Positions 1 through 6,800 of a stretch of 12,431 nt of DNA are shown one piece after another. Every line of letters begins with the position of its first letter. Position 1 is the stretch's first letter. The position numbers were made by a program, and so were the translations under genes. The DNA comes from CAWVWD01 sp965662365 (lineage in GTDB: Bacteria > Bacteroidota > Bacteroidia > Chitinophagales > Saprospiraceae): positions 1 through 12,431 of the forward strand of contig CBFIHR010000105.1 in assembly GCA_965662365.1 (NCBI GenBank). Direction: 5' to 3'. Under the pieces are notes generated by a model that saw only the letters and a program-made list of their open reading frames with translations, ran no database searches and was not told the origin of the DNA.

Positions 1-575
1 TTAGCGGTTGTGCTGCCGTTGCTCCAATTGTAATTATAGCCACTTGTGCCACCATTTACCGAAAGCGTTACCGCTCCATCTGTGTTTCCATTACAACTTA
101 CATTAGTACCACTGGCTTGAGTCGTCAAAGCTGTCGGTTCGGTAATCGTCACGGTATTTGACGTAACCGTACAATTATTAGCATCAGTAACCGTACAAGT
201 ATAACTACCTGCTCCAATATTACTGAGATTAGCGGTTGTGCTGCCGTTGCTCCAATTGTAATTATAGCCACTTGTGCCGCCATTTACCGAAAGCGTTACC
301 GCTCCATCTGTGTTTCCATTACAACTTACATTAGTACCACTGGCTTGAGTCGTCAAAGCTGTCGGTTCGGTAATCGTCACGGTATTTGACGTAACCGTAC
401 AATTATTAGCATCAGTAACCGTACAAGTATAACTACCTGCTCCAATATTACTGAGGTTAGCGGTTGTGCTGCCGTTGCTCCAATTGTAATTATAGCCACT
501 TGTGCCACCATTTACCGAAAGCGTTACCGCTCCGTCTGTGTTGCCATTACAACTTACATTAGTACCACTGGCTTG
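1..575 (-). repeat. Tandem array of 228-bp SprB-repeat units within the metalloprotease gene
   Basis: Unit 1 spans 348-575, unit 2 spans 120-347, and unit 3 is cut by the window edge at 1-119. The period is exactly 228 bp, or 76 codons. Each unit reads VSCNGNTDGAVTLSVNGG, then YNYNWSNGSTTANL, then GAGSYTCTVTDANNCTV, matching the SprB repeat consensus. Units 1 and 2 differ at about four positions, all synonymous (Asn, Gly, Asp and Gly codons). Units 2 and 3 differ at one synonymous position over the visible part. The array probably continues beyond the left edge. Confidence 0.93.
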
Positions 576-3419
576 AGTCGTTAAGGCTGTCGGTTGAGTT
601 ATCGTAATAGAATTCGTTGAAACTGTAGTACCATTAGCATCTGTTATCGTACAGGTATATGTTCCTGCTCCGAGATTATTCAAATTTTGAGTTGTGTCAT
701 TATTACTCCAACTGTAAGAATATGGTGGAACGCCACCTGAAACAGTAAGATTAATACTTCCTGTTGTTGTTCCATTACAATTAACATTAACGGCGTTATT
801 ATTAACAACTAAAGGCGCTGCTGTTGTTGAATTAGCAATTGTTATAACATAGTCTTCGACTTCTCCATACTGAAAACTACCGCATTCACTTGCCCCCATA
901 TTATAGCGCATAATTAGCCTTAGGTGTGTTGTACCTAAAGTGGCATTGGATGGAATAGTAATACTACCAGTCACCGTAGAATTCTGTAGAGGAGAAACAT
1001 ATACATCTTCTCCTGCATCTGAAAAATCTCCATCTTGATTCAAATCAATCCAAATAGAAAATACTTCATTCCATGCCGTACTGGTATAACCAGGAGTGAT
1101 AGTTGTAGAATAAGTTGAATCAAGGAAAAGCGTAGTCGTTGGCGTACAGAAGTAAGCGTAACCGTTATTGTCTCCAGATGTGTTTGATATTCCTTTTAAA
1201 GTAAAACTTTCAATCCATTCGTCAGCGGTACCGCCAAATGCAGCACAGTATGAGCTATTCGTACTGGTGACTGTAAATGATTCTGTAGCGGTACAACCAT
1301 TAACATCAGTTACTGTAACGGTATATGAATTACCAGTTATAAGTCCTGTAGCTGAACTGTTAGCACCCAATCCGCTTCCCCAATTATACGTAAAATTCCC
1401 AGCTCCTCCAGTAGGTGTTGCCGTTGCAGTACCACTTATACAGTCTGCACTTACTTGAACATTAGGAACGATTGCAGTAGGCTCATTAATAGTGACAGAA
1501 GGAATTGTTAAAATATTATTATTTGCATCCGTCACCGTACAACTGTAGTTACCTGCTCCTATTCCCGTCAAATCTTCAGTGGTCGCATTATTACTCCAAT
1601 TGTAATTAACCGGTGGTGTTGCACCTGAAACTGTAATATCGATACTACCATCAGTGCTACCATTACAACTTACATCCGTACTATTTGTAGAATATGAAAG
1701 TACGGAAGTGTTATTTGTAAGATCAACTATGTAATCCTCTACCTCTCCGTATGAAAAAATTTCACAAGTGTCGGGGCTACTATTGTATTTCATAGATACT
1801 CTAAGTACCGTTTGTCCTACTGTTGCACCTGCAGGAATGGTAATATTTCCTGTAGCGGTCGATGTGTGAGGACCAGAGCTATATAACTGCTCGTTAGCAT
1901 CCGAAAAATCTCCATCTTGATTCAAATCAATCCATATCTTAAAGTATTCGGGATATGCTGACGAAGTATAACCAGGAGTCATTGACACGCTGTACGTATT
2001 ATTAATACTAAGGCTCGTAATTGTATTACAATCGTAATAATATCCATTATTATCGCCAGATTGACTATTTAATGTATTAAGTGTAAAGATATCTAACCAT
2101 TCATCGTTGGTAGTACCCTTTGAAAAACACAAACTGCTACTGTTTAAACAAGCTGTCTGAGCAATCGTATTTTGCATCAACGTTGCGACTTGTGGATGAA
2201 AGTTGAGATTAATACCAACTGCATTAAGGTGACAGTAACTCATCACAGTTCCTCCTCCACTTGGTATTATGGTGTTACCTGAATTATAACAACTTCCTGC
2301 ATTGGAATTACTAAGATTCCCACAATCATCAATCTGGGTATTATTGCCATTCCAAGCACAATCGTGTGTATGTGGTGAAGCAATATTGTGTCCAGTTTCG
2401 TGTGTGAATACCATTACCGTCCAAGAGTAAGTTGGGAAAGCACTATAAGTATTTCCAATGTTGCTGTACGCATATGGTCCTGAAGAACTACTGGAATTAT
2501 AACTATTACAAATCACCCCTAACCATGCTAAACCACCATTTCCGGCATTGACACCAGAAACCAAATGTGCTAAATCTCCATTGACATTATTTTGGATAGC
2601 TTGTCCGAAGGCCGTTAACGCTGCTGTAGAGGTATTACTCGGGTAAGGATCTTGTACGGTCCAAACACTTGTTTGAGAAATTATAATGTTTATCGAACTA
2701 TTTGCGTAGATCGTTGCTGAAACATTGAAAAAACCAGTTATAAAATTCGTTGCCGTAGTCAAATTTGAGTTATTATTGGTATAAACCGCATAATCACCTT
2801 CAATGTAGATTTCCAAGGGACGGCTACAACTATTCGTCATCGATTGACTGGTCGGCGAAATCGGATTTTGTGGAAGGCTATTGATGCTATTCGTATGACA
2901 ATCAAAATTATTTTGAATCAGTAATTGAGTATCACTGTAAATAATATGTGCTGTCGCCGCATAATTATCATCTGGTTGATAATGTCCGATTACGAAATTT
3001 CCGCTACCACTATTGAAAGATACAACGCCAATAATTTCATTGTCAAAAAAACTAATAGCAGCCCAAGAATTCGGATGGCCAACAATTTTTCCTTTATAAT
3101 ATAATCCTGGTTGATAGTTGAAAGGTTGTTCGCCATCAGTCGTTTTACCGGTGACCATAAAGTCATCTGATAAAACCTGATTTTCTGCTAATTCAACTTT
3201 AATCGTTAGGTTGTTGGTTAGAGGAATCTCAACAATCAAGTCACTCGGAGCGTCTTGAAGTAATTGTTGATAGCTTGCTCCCTCCAAATCCACCATCAAG
3301 GCATTTTTTACATATTCATTTTGAAAATCGGTAGTATTTTTAAAAATAGAATACATTGGTGTGGCCATTAACTGCATCGCAAACAGCAGAATGACTGAAA
3401 GTGTCAATATTTTTTTCAT
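1..3419 (-). CDS. Secreted M12B-like zinc metalloprotease with two GEVED domains and SprB repeats (3' end outside window)
   Basis: The first 1139 residues are present and the frame stays open to the left edge. A Sec signal peptide (about residues 1-19, MKKILTLSVILLFAMQLMA) is followed by a propeptide-like region with a lone Cys174. The protease domain carries the zinc motif HETGHNIASPH (H340, E341, H344, H350) and a Met-turn GTVMSY (M393), the metzincin layout of reprolysin-like proteases. Next come a GEVED domain (about 425-565, GEVEDY at 558-563), an SprB-like repeat (about 583-645), a diverged repeat (about 650-720), a second GEVED domain (about 725-860, motif at 852-856), an SprB repeat (about 877-945), and near-identical 76-residue SprB units from residue 949 onward. 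By family analogy it is exported, probably through the type IX system, but the C-terminal sorting domain would lie outside the window. Its substrate is unknown. The zinc motif has Ala347 where metzincins usually have Gly. Confidence 0.92.
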   Translation of the reverse strand, partial: MKKILTLSVILLFAMQLMATPMYSIFKNTTDFQNEYVKNALMVDLEGASYQQLLQDAPSDLIVEIPLTNNLTIKVELAENQVLSDDFMVTGKTTDGEQPFNYQPGLYYKGKIVGHPNSWAAISFFDNEIIGVVSFNSGSGNFVIGHYQPDDNYAATAHIIYSDTQLLIQNNFDCHTNSINSLPQNPISPTSQSMTNSCSRPLEIYIEGDYAVYTNNNSNLTTATNFITGFFNVSATIYANSSINIIISQTSVWTVQDPYPSNTSTAALTAFGQAIQNNVNGDLAHLVSGVNAGNGGLAWLGVICNSYNSSSSSGPYAYSNIGNTYSAFPTYSWTVMVFTHETGHNIASPHTHDCAWNGNNTQIDDCGNLSNSNAGSCYNSGNTIIPSGGGTVMSYCHLNAVGINLNFHPQVATLMQNTIAQTACLNSSSLCFSKGTTNDEWLDIFTLNTLNSQSGDNNGYYYDCNTITSLSINNTYSVSMTPGYTSSAYPEYFKIWIDLNQDGDFSDANEQLYSSGPHTSTATGNITIPAGATVGQTVLRVSMKYNSSPDTCEIFSYGEVEDYIVDLTNNTSVLSYSTNSTDVSCNGSTDGSIDITVSGATPPVNYNWSNNATTEDLTGIGAGNYSCTVTDANNNILTIPSVTINEPTAIVPNVQVSADCISGTATATPTGGAGNFTYNWGSGLGANSSATGLITGNSYTVTVTDVNGCTATESFTVTSTNSSYCAAFGGTADEWIESFTLKGISNTSGDNNGYAYFCTPTTTLFLDSTYSTTITPGYTSTAWNEVFSIWIDLNQDGDFSDAGEDVYVSPLQNSTVTGSITIPSNATLGTTHLRLIMRYNMGASECGSFQYGEVEDYVITIANSTTAAPLVVNNNAVNVNCNGTTTGSINLTVSGGVPPYSYSWSNNDTTQNLNNLGAGTYTCTITDANGTTVSTNSITITQPTALTTQASGTNVSCNGNTDGAVTLSVNGGTSGYNYNWSNGSTTANLSNIGAGSYTCTVTDANNCTVTSNTVTITEPTALTTQASGTNVSCNGNTDGAVTLSVNGGTSGYNYNWSNGSTTANLSNIGAGSYTCTVTDANNCTVTSNTVTITEPTALTTQASGTNVSCNGNTDGAVTLSVNGGTSGYNYNWSNGSTTA

Positions 3420-3615
3420 TTTATTGAATTTTGTGGAATAACCGTTTTAAGTAAAAAAATAACTAAAGGAGTTAATCATTTTAATACCGTAGAGTAATAC
3501 TGCAATAAATTTACATCAATTTCAGTAAGAATGAAAGTCTCTGCTAAAAAATATACTTATAATAGCTTGGGAATTATTTATTTAGAAATAATCAACACTC
3601 TAAAACAAACAAATA

Positions 3616-3635
3616 ATAAGTTGTTACCTACTTAT
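3616..3635 (-). terminator. Weak hairpin overlapping the yggS stop
   Basis: ATAAGT (3616-3621) and ACTTAT (3630-3635) form a 6-bp dyad with an 8-nt loop that overlaps the yggS stop codon. On the minus strand it is followed by a T-rich run. The stem is short and AT-rich, so it is at best a weak terminator between yggS and the metalloprotease gene. Confidence 0.3.
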
Positions 3636-4294
3636 CGTTTACCAAATAACAAACTACCGATTCTCACCATCGTCGAACCTTCCTCTATCGCCAGCTCATA
3701 GTCGCCCGACATTCCCATAGAAATCTCCTTAAACGAGTCTTGATGATTAAAATAAGTTGATTTTAAATTATCAAAAATTGATTTTAAATTCTGAAACTCC
3801 TGTCTAACCTGTTGATTATCATCAGTAAAAGTCGCCATTCCCATAACGCCAACAATTCTGATATTTTGAAAATTTTGATAAACTTCACTATCTAAAATTG
3901 CTTTCACCTCTTGTTTATCCAAACCGAATTTTGACTCCTCTTCCGCAATATGCATTTGTAATAAACAGTCGATTGTTCTATCGTTTTGCTTCGCTCGTTT
4001 ATTGACTTCTTTCAACAATTTCAAACTATCAATCGAATGAATCATGGTGATGAACGGAGCGATATATTTGACCTTATTCGTTTGCAAATGTCCGATGGCG
4101 TGCCATTGAATATCTTTTGGTAAAGCCTCATATTTTGCGGTTAATTCTTGCACTTTATTCTCTCCAAAAACACGCTGACCCTCATTGTACATTTCTAAAA
4201 TTACCTCGTTCGGCTTCGTTTTAGACACTGCAACTAAGGTGACATTTTTCGGTTTTAATTGTTCAATAACTTTATTTAAAATATCGTTCGCCAT
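3632..4294 (-). CDS. yggS: YggS/PLPBP family pyridoxal-phosphate homeostasis protein
   Basis: This is a 220-residue cytosolic fold-type III PLP-binding protein. The family buffers pyridoxal 5'-phosphate and affects amino-acid and keto-acid balance, with no confirmed catalytic activity. The PLP lysine is K25 in AVSKTKP (equivalent to K36 of E. coli YggS). Also visible are FGENKVQE, WHAIGHLQTNKVKYI, HSIDS, and the C-terminal signature MGMSGDYELAIEEGS followed by TMVRIGSLLFG, which binds the phosphate. The N-terminus is about 11 residues shorter than in E. coli, as in many Bacteroidota homologues. No upstream in-frame ATG is visible, so the start is accepted. It is divergent from the DUF4296 lipoprotein gene, and the 88-bp gap holds a palindrome. 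Confidence 0.95.
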   Translation of the reverse strand: MANDILNKVIEQLKPKNVTLVAVSKTKPNEVILEMYNEGQRVFGENKVQELTAKYEALPKDIQWHAIGHLQTNKVKYIAPFITMIHSIDSLKLLKEVNKRAKQNDRTIDCLLQMHIAEEESKFGLDKQEVKAILDSEVYQNFQNIRIVGVMGMATFTDDNQQVRQEFQNLKSIFDNLKSTYFNHQDSFKEISMGMSGDYELAIEEGSTMVRIGSLLFGKR

Positions 4295-4326
4295 AATAAT
4301 TTTATCTTTGTTGTATAATCTTGATC

Positions 4327-4351
4327 CTTATAGGTTTTTAAAATCTATAAG
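4327..4351. promoter_or_regulatory. 25-bp near-perfect palindrome in a divergent promoter region
   Basis: The arms are CTTATAGGTTTT (4327-4338) and AAAATCTATAAG (4340-4351) around one central T. The single mismatch is G against T, a wobble pair in RNA. It lies between the starts of yggS (minus) and the DUF4296 gene (plus), 32 bp from each. This could be an operator for a dimeric regulator or a hairpin in the lipoprotein leader. No regulator is identified. Confidence 0.4.
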
Positions 4352-4382
4352 ATATGGAACAAAATGTAAAAATAGGTAAAAC

Positions 4383-4739
4383 ATGAAGAGATACGCTTGG
4401 TTTTTGATTTTAACAATAATATTTTTTTCTGCTTGTAACAACTCCGGAAAGCTGCTTGAAGAACCGACAATTGACCAAGAAAAAATGGCTCAAATTGCGA
4501 CTGATTTACATATCATTGAAGCACATCTTCAGAATGCCCCTGCCAAACAACGGGACAGCATAAAAAGCCTGCTATATCACCAAGTATATAAAATTCACAA
4601 TATTGACTCAACGGAACTCCTTCAAAATCAAAAAATTTACTACCAACAACCTGAAATGGTTGAAGCAATCTATGGGCGAATTTTAGAACTTTTAGATGAA
4701 AAAGAAAAAAAATTAGATGCAATGCCTAAGCTGAAATAA
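4383..4739 (+). CDS. DUF4296 domain lipoprotein
   Basis: A 118-residue protein that starts with a lipoprotein signal peptide (hydrophobic 5-15, lipobox FSAC, lipidated Cys18) and is therefore expected to be membrane anchored. After Cys18, the segment EEPTIDQEKMAQIATDLHII and EAHLQ at about residues 26-50 matches DUF4296, a Bacteroidota family in which a helical segment reads roughly D-K-M-I-L-D-L-H-L-x-E. The rest is helical and charged and ends in a Lys/Glu-rich tail. The function of DUF4296 is unknown. It stands alone here, divergent from yggS and convergent with a small membrane-protein gene 38 bp away. No clear terminator is visible in that 38-bp gap. Confidence 0.85.
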   Translation: MKRYAWFLILTIIFFSACNNSGKLLEEPTIDQEKMAQIATDLHIIEAHLQNAPAKQRDSIKSLLYHQVYKIHNIDSTELLQNQKIYYQQPEMVEAIYGRILELLDEKEKKLDAMPKLK

Positions 4740-4777
4740 CTACGTATTCCGATTTCCATTCAATTCTTACACAATCA

Positions 4778-4990
4778 TCATTTATTTACTTTTAGGAGTG
4801 CTTTCGTAGTCAAAACCAATCCGATACCAAATAACGAAAAGAATATTGTTGCGATCAAAATAAAAATAATATTTCCGCCATCAGAAGTCAATAAATGCCA
4901 CAATGACTCAGTTTCATAATCCATCATTCCTAAAGAGAGGGAAGCAATCAAAGCAATAGCAACGATAACATAAACGCTTGACTTTTTCAT
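4778..4990 (-). CDS. Small two-helix inner-membrane protein, function unknown
   Basis: A 70-residue protein with two predicted membrane helices, at about residues 6-22 (VYVIVAIALIASLSLGM) and 41-62, joined by an acidic, Trp-containing loop (DYETESLWHLL). The C-terminus is basic (KALLKVNK), which suggests both ends face the cytoplasm. I do not recognise a family. It could be read as a single signal anchor plus helix, but the length and clean hydrophobic pattern support a real small membrane protein. Three 11-bp AT-rich units run into its start codon (4989-5021). It is convergent with the DUF4296 gene and divergent from ywbE. Confidence 0.7.
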   Translation of the reverse strand: MKKSSVYVIVAIALIASLSLGMMDYETESLWHLLTSDGGNIIFILIATIFFSLFGIGLVLTTKALLKVNK

Positions 4991-5021
4991 TTTAATAGAA
5001 TTTTAATAAAATTTTAATTTA
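4989..5021 (-). repeat. Three 11-bp tandem units abutting the small membrane-protein start
   Basis: On the plus strand the units are ATTTTAATAGA (4989-4999), ATTTTAATAAA (5000-5010) and ATTTTAATTTA (5011-5021). On the coding strand each unit presents ATTAAAAT, and the last runs directly into the ATG. The A-rich leader may substitute for a Shine-Dalgarno sequence, as is common in Bacteroidota. An 11-bp period is also close to one helical turn. In such AT-rich DNA this may be chance slippage. Confidence 0.45.
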
Positions 5022-5124
5022 CCTGACTGTTAAACTATTACAATACTAACAAAAAACGCTCTAACAATTCAACAATCAAATCGTTAATTTAATATTTCAC
5101 TCAATTATCATTTTTTGAATCAAA

Positions 5125-5158
5125 TTTGGTTATTTTCATTCCTTAAAACGTAATTTTG
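5125..5158 (+). promoter_or_regulatory. Bacteroidota-type promoter of ywbE
   Basis: TTTG at 5125-5128 and TAATTTTG at 5151-5158 match the Bacteroidota sigma-ABfr consensus (TTTG and TAnnTTTG) with 22 bp between them, slightly longer than the usual spacing. The -7 element ends only 5 bp before the ATG at 5164, so transcription would begin at or beside the start codon and give a leaderless or near-leaderless mRNA. Confidence 0.5.
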
Positions 5159-5163
5159 CCACC

Positions 5164-5403
5164 ATGGAAAACACAAAAAGCGGTAAAAAACGCAGCAATA
5201 TCAAAATCGGATTGCTGGTGGAAATTGTAGAAAAACACAATCAACAAAATGGCGAATTAACGGAAGGTTTTGTCAAACGAATTTTAACAAATTCTAAAAC
5301 GCATCCGCACGGCATTAAGGTCATGTTACAAACTGGTGAAGTCGGAAGAGTTAAGCATATTTTAGAGGAGGAAGAGGAGGAAGATTTTGAATTAGATTTT
5401 TAG
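5164..5403 (+). CDS. ywbE: YwbE family protein (DUF2196)
   Basis: A 79-residue cytosolic protein. Residues 9-66 match the YwbE family: KRSNIKIGLLVEIVEKHNQQ, then NGELTEGFVKRILTN, then THPHGIKVMLQTGEVGRVK (46-64), with the near-invariant THPHGIKV core. The family is small, widespread and of unknown function. Its basic core suggests a compact beta-barrel, but that is inference. The last dozen residues form an acidic tail (seven consecutive Glu/Asp, then FELDF) beyond the usual family length. The start is set by the family N-terminus and by the promoter just upstream. The gene ends before the hairpin at 5428-5457 and is convergent with the GxxExxY gene. Confidence 0.9.
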   Translation: MENTKSGKKRSNIKIGLLVEIVEKHNQQNGELTEGFVKRILTNSKTHPHGIKVMLQTGEVGRVKHILEEEEEEDFELDF

Positions 5404-5422
5404 ATCAGAGATAATAATTAAT

Positions 5423-5457
5423 AAAAAAGCCACTGAATTTCTGAAAATTCAGTGGCT
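5423..5457. terminator. Strong intrinsic terminator between convergent genes
   Basis: A perfect 13-bp stem: AGCCACTGAATTT (5428-5440), loop CTGA, AAATTCAGTGGCT (5445-5457). The plus strand has an A-run at 5423-5428, giving a T6 tail on the minus strand, so it best terminates the minus-strand gene at 5481-5810. The plus strand lacks a T-run, so termination of ywbE would be less efficient. Confidence 0.9.
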
Positions 5458-5480
5458 GTGTATAAATATAGTATTCGATT

Positions 5481-5810
5481 TTAAATCACCCTATCTCGTT
5501 TAAATTTTCGCAATACTTGTGTACTTAATCCAAAGTTTATAATGTATCCTAATGCTGTATTTGTCAAGGTCAATTGATTCGTGAAGGCAGTTTCTACCAT
5601 CGGTTTTAGGTCTGGTGTCGCTAATACTTTAACAATTATAGTTTCATTAATACGAATTTCGTTGGTAAAATCCATCATCGGTACACCTCGTTGTATAAAT
5701 TCCTCGATTAAACACTCCTTATATTTTGCCGGTTGTTGTCCTTGTCCTAATTGACAAAAAACATTGAAAGCAGATGCTTCGATTTGATGTAAATAGTCTT
5801 TGATAAACAC
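5481..5810 (-). CDS. Degenerate GxxExxY family protein (PD-(D/E)XK-like fold, probably inactive)
   Basis: A 109-residue protein matching the overall layout of GxxExxY proteins: helix YLHQIEASAFNVFCQLG, then KYKECLIEEFIQRG (29-42), a central strand region, LKPMVETAFTNQLTLTN (68-84), and GYIINFGLSTQVLRKFKR (88-105), which fits the family's typical GLLINFG ending. The name-giving motif is damaged: at G24-x-x-P27-x-x-Y30 the Glu is Pro. The usual Asp and the VELKA nuclease-like site appear as VKVLA (60-64), so the acidic residues and lysine are gone and the region is about 10-15 residues short. The native family role is unclear. Here an enzymatic role looks lost, leaving a binding role or early decay. 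The frame is intact. Confidence 0.75.
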   Translation of the reverse strand: MFIKDYLHQIEASAFNVFCQLGQGQQPAKYKECLIEEFIQRGVPMMDFTNEIRINETIIVKVLATPDLKPMVETAFTNQLTLTNTALGYIINFGLSTQVLRKFKRDRVI

Positions 5811-5885
5811 GGTTTTATGGTTTAAGTAGTTTGAATAGTATCGATAAATTATATTAAAAACTACCGAAAATATTCAACCTAAGAT

Positions 5886-5966
5886 TGTTGCCATACGAGG
5901 TATCGCACCTCAACCTGCGGACTCAAAATCTACCCTCGAAGTATCGAGATGAAACTACGTGGCAAT
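5886..5966 (+). ncRNA. Possible structured RNA or degenerate tRNA-like element
   Basis: GC-richer than its surroundings and foldable into a multi-arm shape. The closing stem is GTTGCCA (5887-5893) with TGGCAAT (5960-5966), including one G-T wobble. A first hairpin is GAGGT (5897-5901) with ACCTC (5907-5911), and a second is CTCGA (5935-5939) with TCGAG (5944-5948). Between them, TGCGGACTCAAAATC resembles the 5' anticodon arm and loop of a tRNA-Leu with anticodon CAA, but the 3' side does not pair well and no T-arm is visible. It is not a functional tRNA by eye. Strand is assigned only from the tRNA resemblance. Confidence 0.3.
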
Positions 5967-5977
5967 GAATCCATTTT

Positions 5978-6062
5978 GACACAAAAAAATTGTATATAAA
6001 TATTAATTTCTATTAAAAACCTGACACAAATTGTATTTTTTTAATTCGACACATTTTGTGTT
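5978..6062. repeat. Cluster of three GACACA-containing dyads
   Basis: GACACA starts at 5978, 6023 and 6048. Each is followed by an A/T tract and a TTGT(A/G)T half, for example ACACAAATTGTAT at 6025-6037 and the perfect dyad ACACA-TTT-TGTGT at 6050-6062. The spacing is 45 and 25 bp. They may be protein-binding sites or ends of a decayed mobile element. Confidence 0.35.
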
Positions 6063-6766
6063 TGTTTTATTTTTTTATGCTGCTTTATTTTTACTTGCTT
6101 GTTATAATTAATGGGTCAAGTAAATTTTGAAGTGAATCTATAAACTGACATAAAGTCTATATTTGATGATGAATCACGAAGCGTTGTAATCGGTAATTTT
6201 CCGTAAAATATCACTTATTAAAACACCATACAACACCGACTTACTCGCATTATAAACGCTCTTCAGAATTTAAAACTTAACGTATCATCAAATTATTTAC
6301 AATAAAATAATTAGTGATAAAAAACTGTAAATCAATTATTAATAAAAATAGATAAATAACATGAATACTTAATTTAACTATTAAGAAATACGTCGAGTTA
6401 TGCTTTTTAAAAAAGGGCAGCTTACCAAACAATCACTTAAACTTTGCGTCACGAAATCATCTTTTTTGTAAGGTGTTTATGTGGAAAGTTACTGACAATA
6501 TCGTTTGATAATTATTCTTGATTAAAAATAATATGACTTTTATTTCAAATAACTTAGTTGAATAATAATCATTCTTTTTTCATAAAAAAGACCCTACATT
6601 AACCATTAAAAAAAAAGTATAGTTCCGTTAAATTCAATTTATTTTAAGTTTTTTAAGAAATATTTAATAGATTAATTATCCTTATCTGTACACCAAAAAT
6701 AGGGAAACCTGCATCTTACGAAAACAATCAGAATAGATATTATCAGAATTTTTCAATTTAAAAATA

Positions 6767-6800
6767 GACGTATAAAAATCTTATCCAGTGCTTATACGTC
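6767..6800 (+). promoter_or_regulatory. 9-bp inverted repeat immediately upstream of the VWA lipoprotein gene
   Basis: GACGTATAA (6767-6775) and TTATACGTC (6792-6800) are perfect inverse complements separated by 16 bp, ending 16 bp before the ATG at 6817. It could be an operator with half-sites about 2.5 helical turns apart, or a hairpin in the 5' leader that masks the start region. Confidence 0.45.

Noticed and set aside
1..575. Regular repeats suggesting a CRISPR array
   Set aside because: The 228-bp units lie in one open minus-strand frame and encode SprB domains; there are no short repeats with unique spacers.
1168..1458. A 96-residue plus-strand open frame
   Set aside because: It lies antisense inside the metalloprotease gene, in Thr/Val-rich repeat DNA; it is a shadow with no independent evidence.
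5905..5965. A tRNA-Leu gene with anticodon CAA
   Set aside because: The anticodon stem pairs poorly on its 3' side and no T-arm or proper acceptor end is present. It is kept only as a low-confidence structured element.
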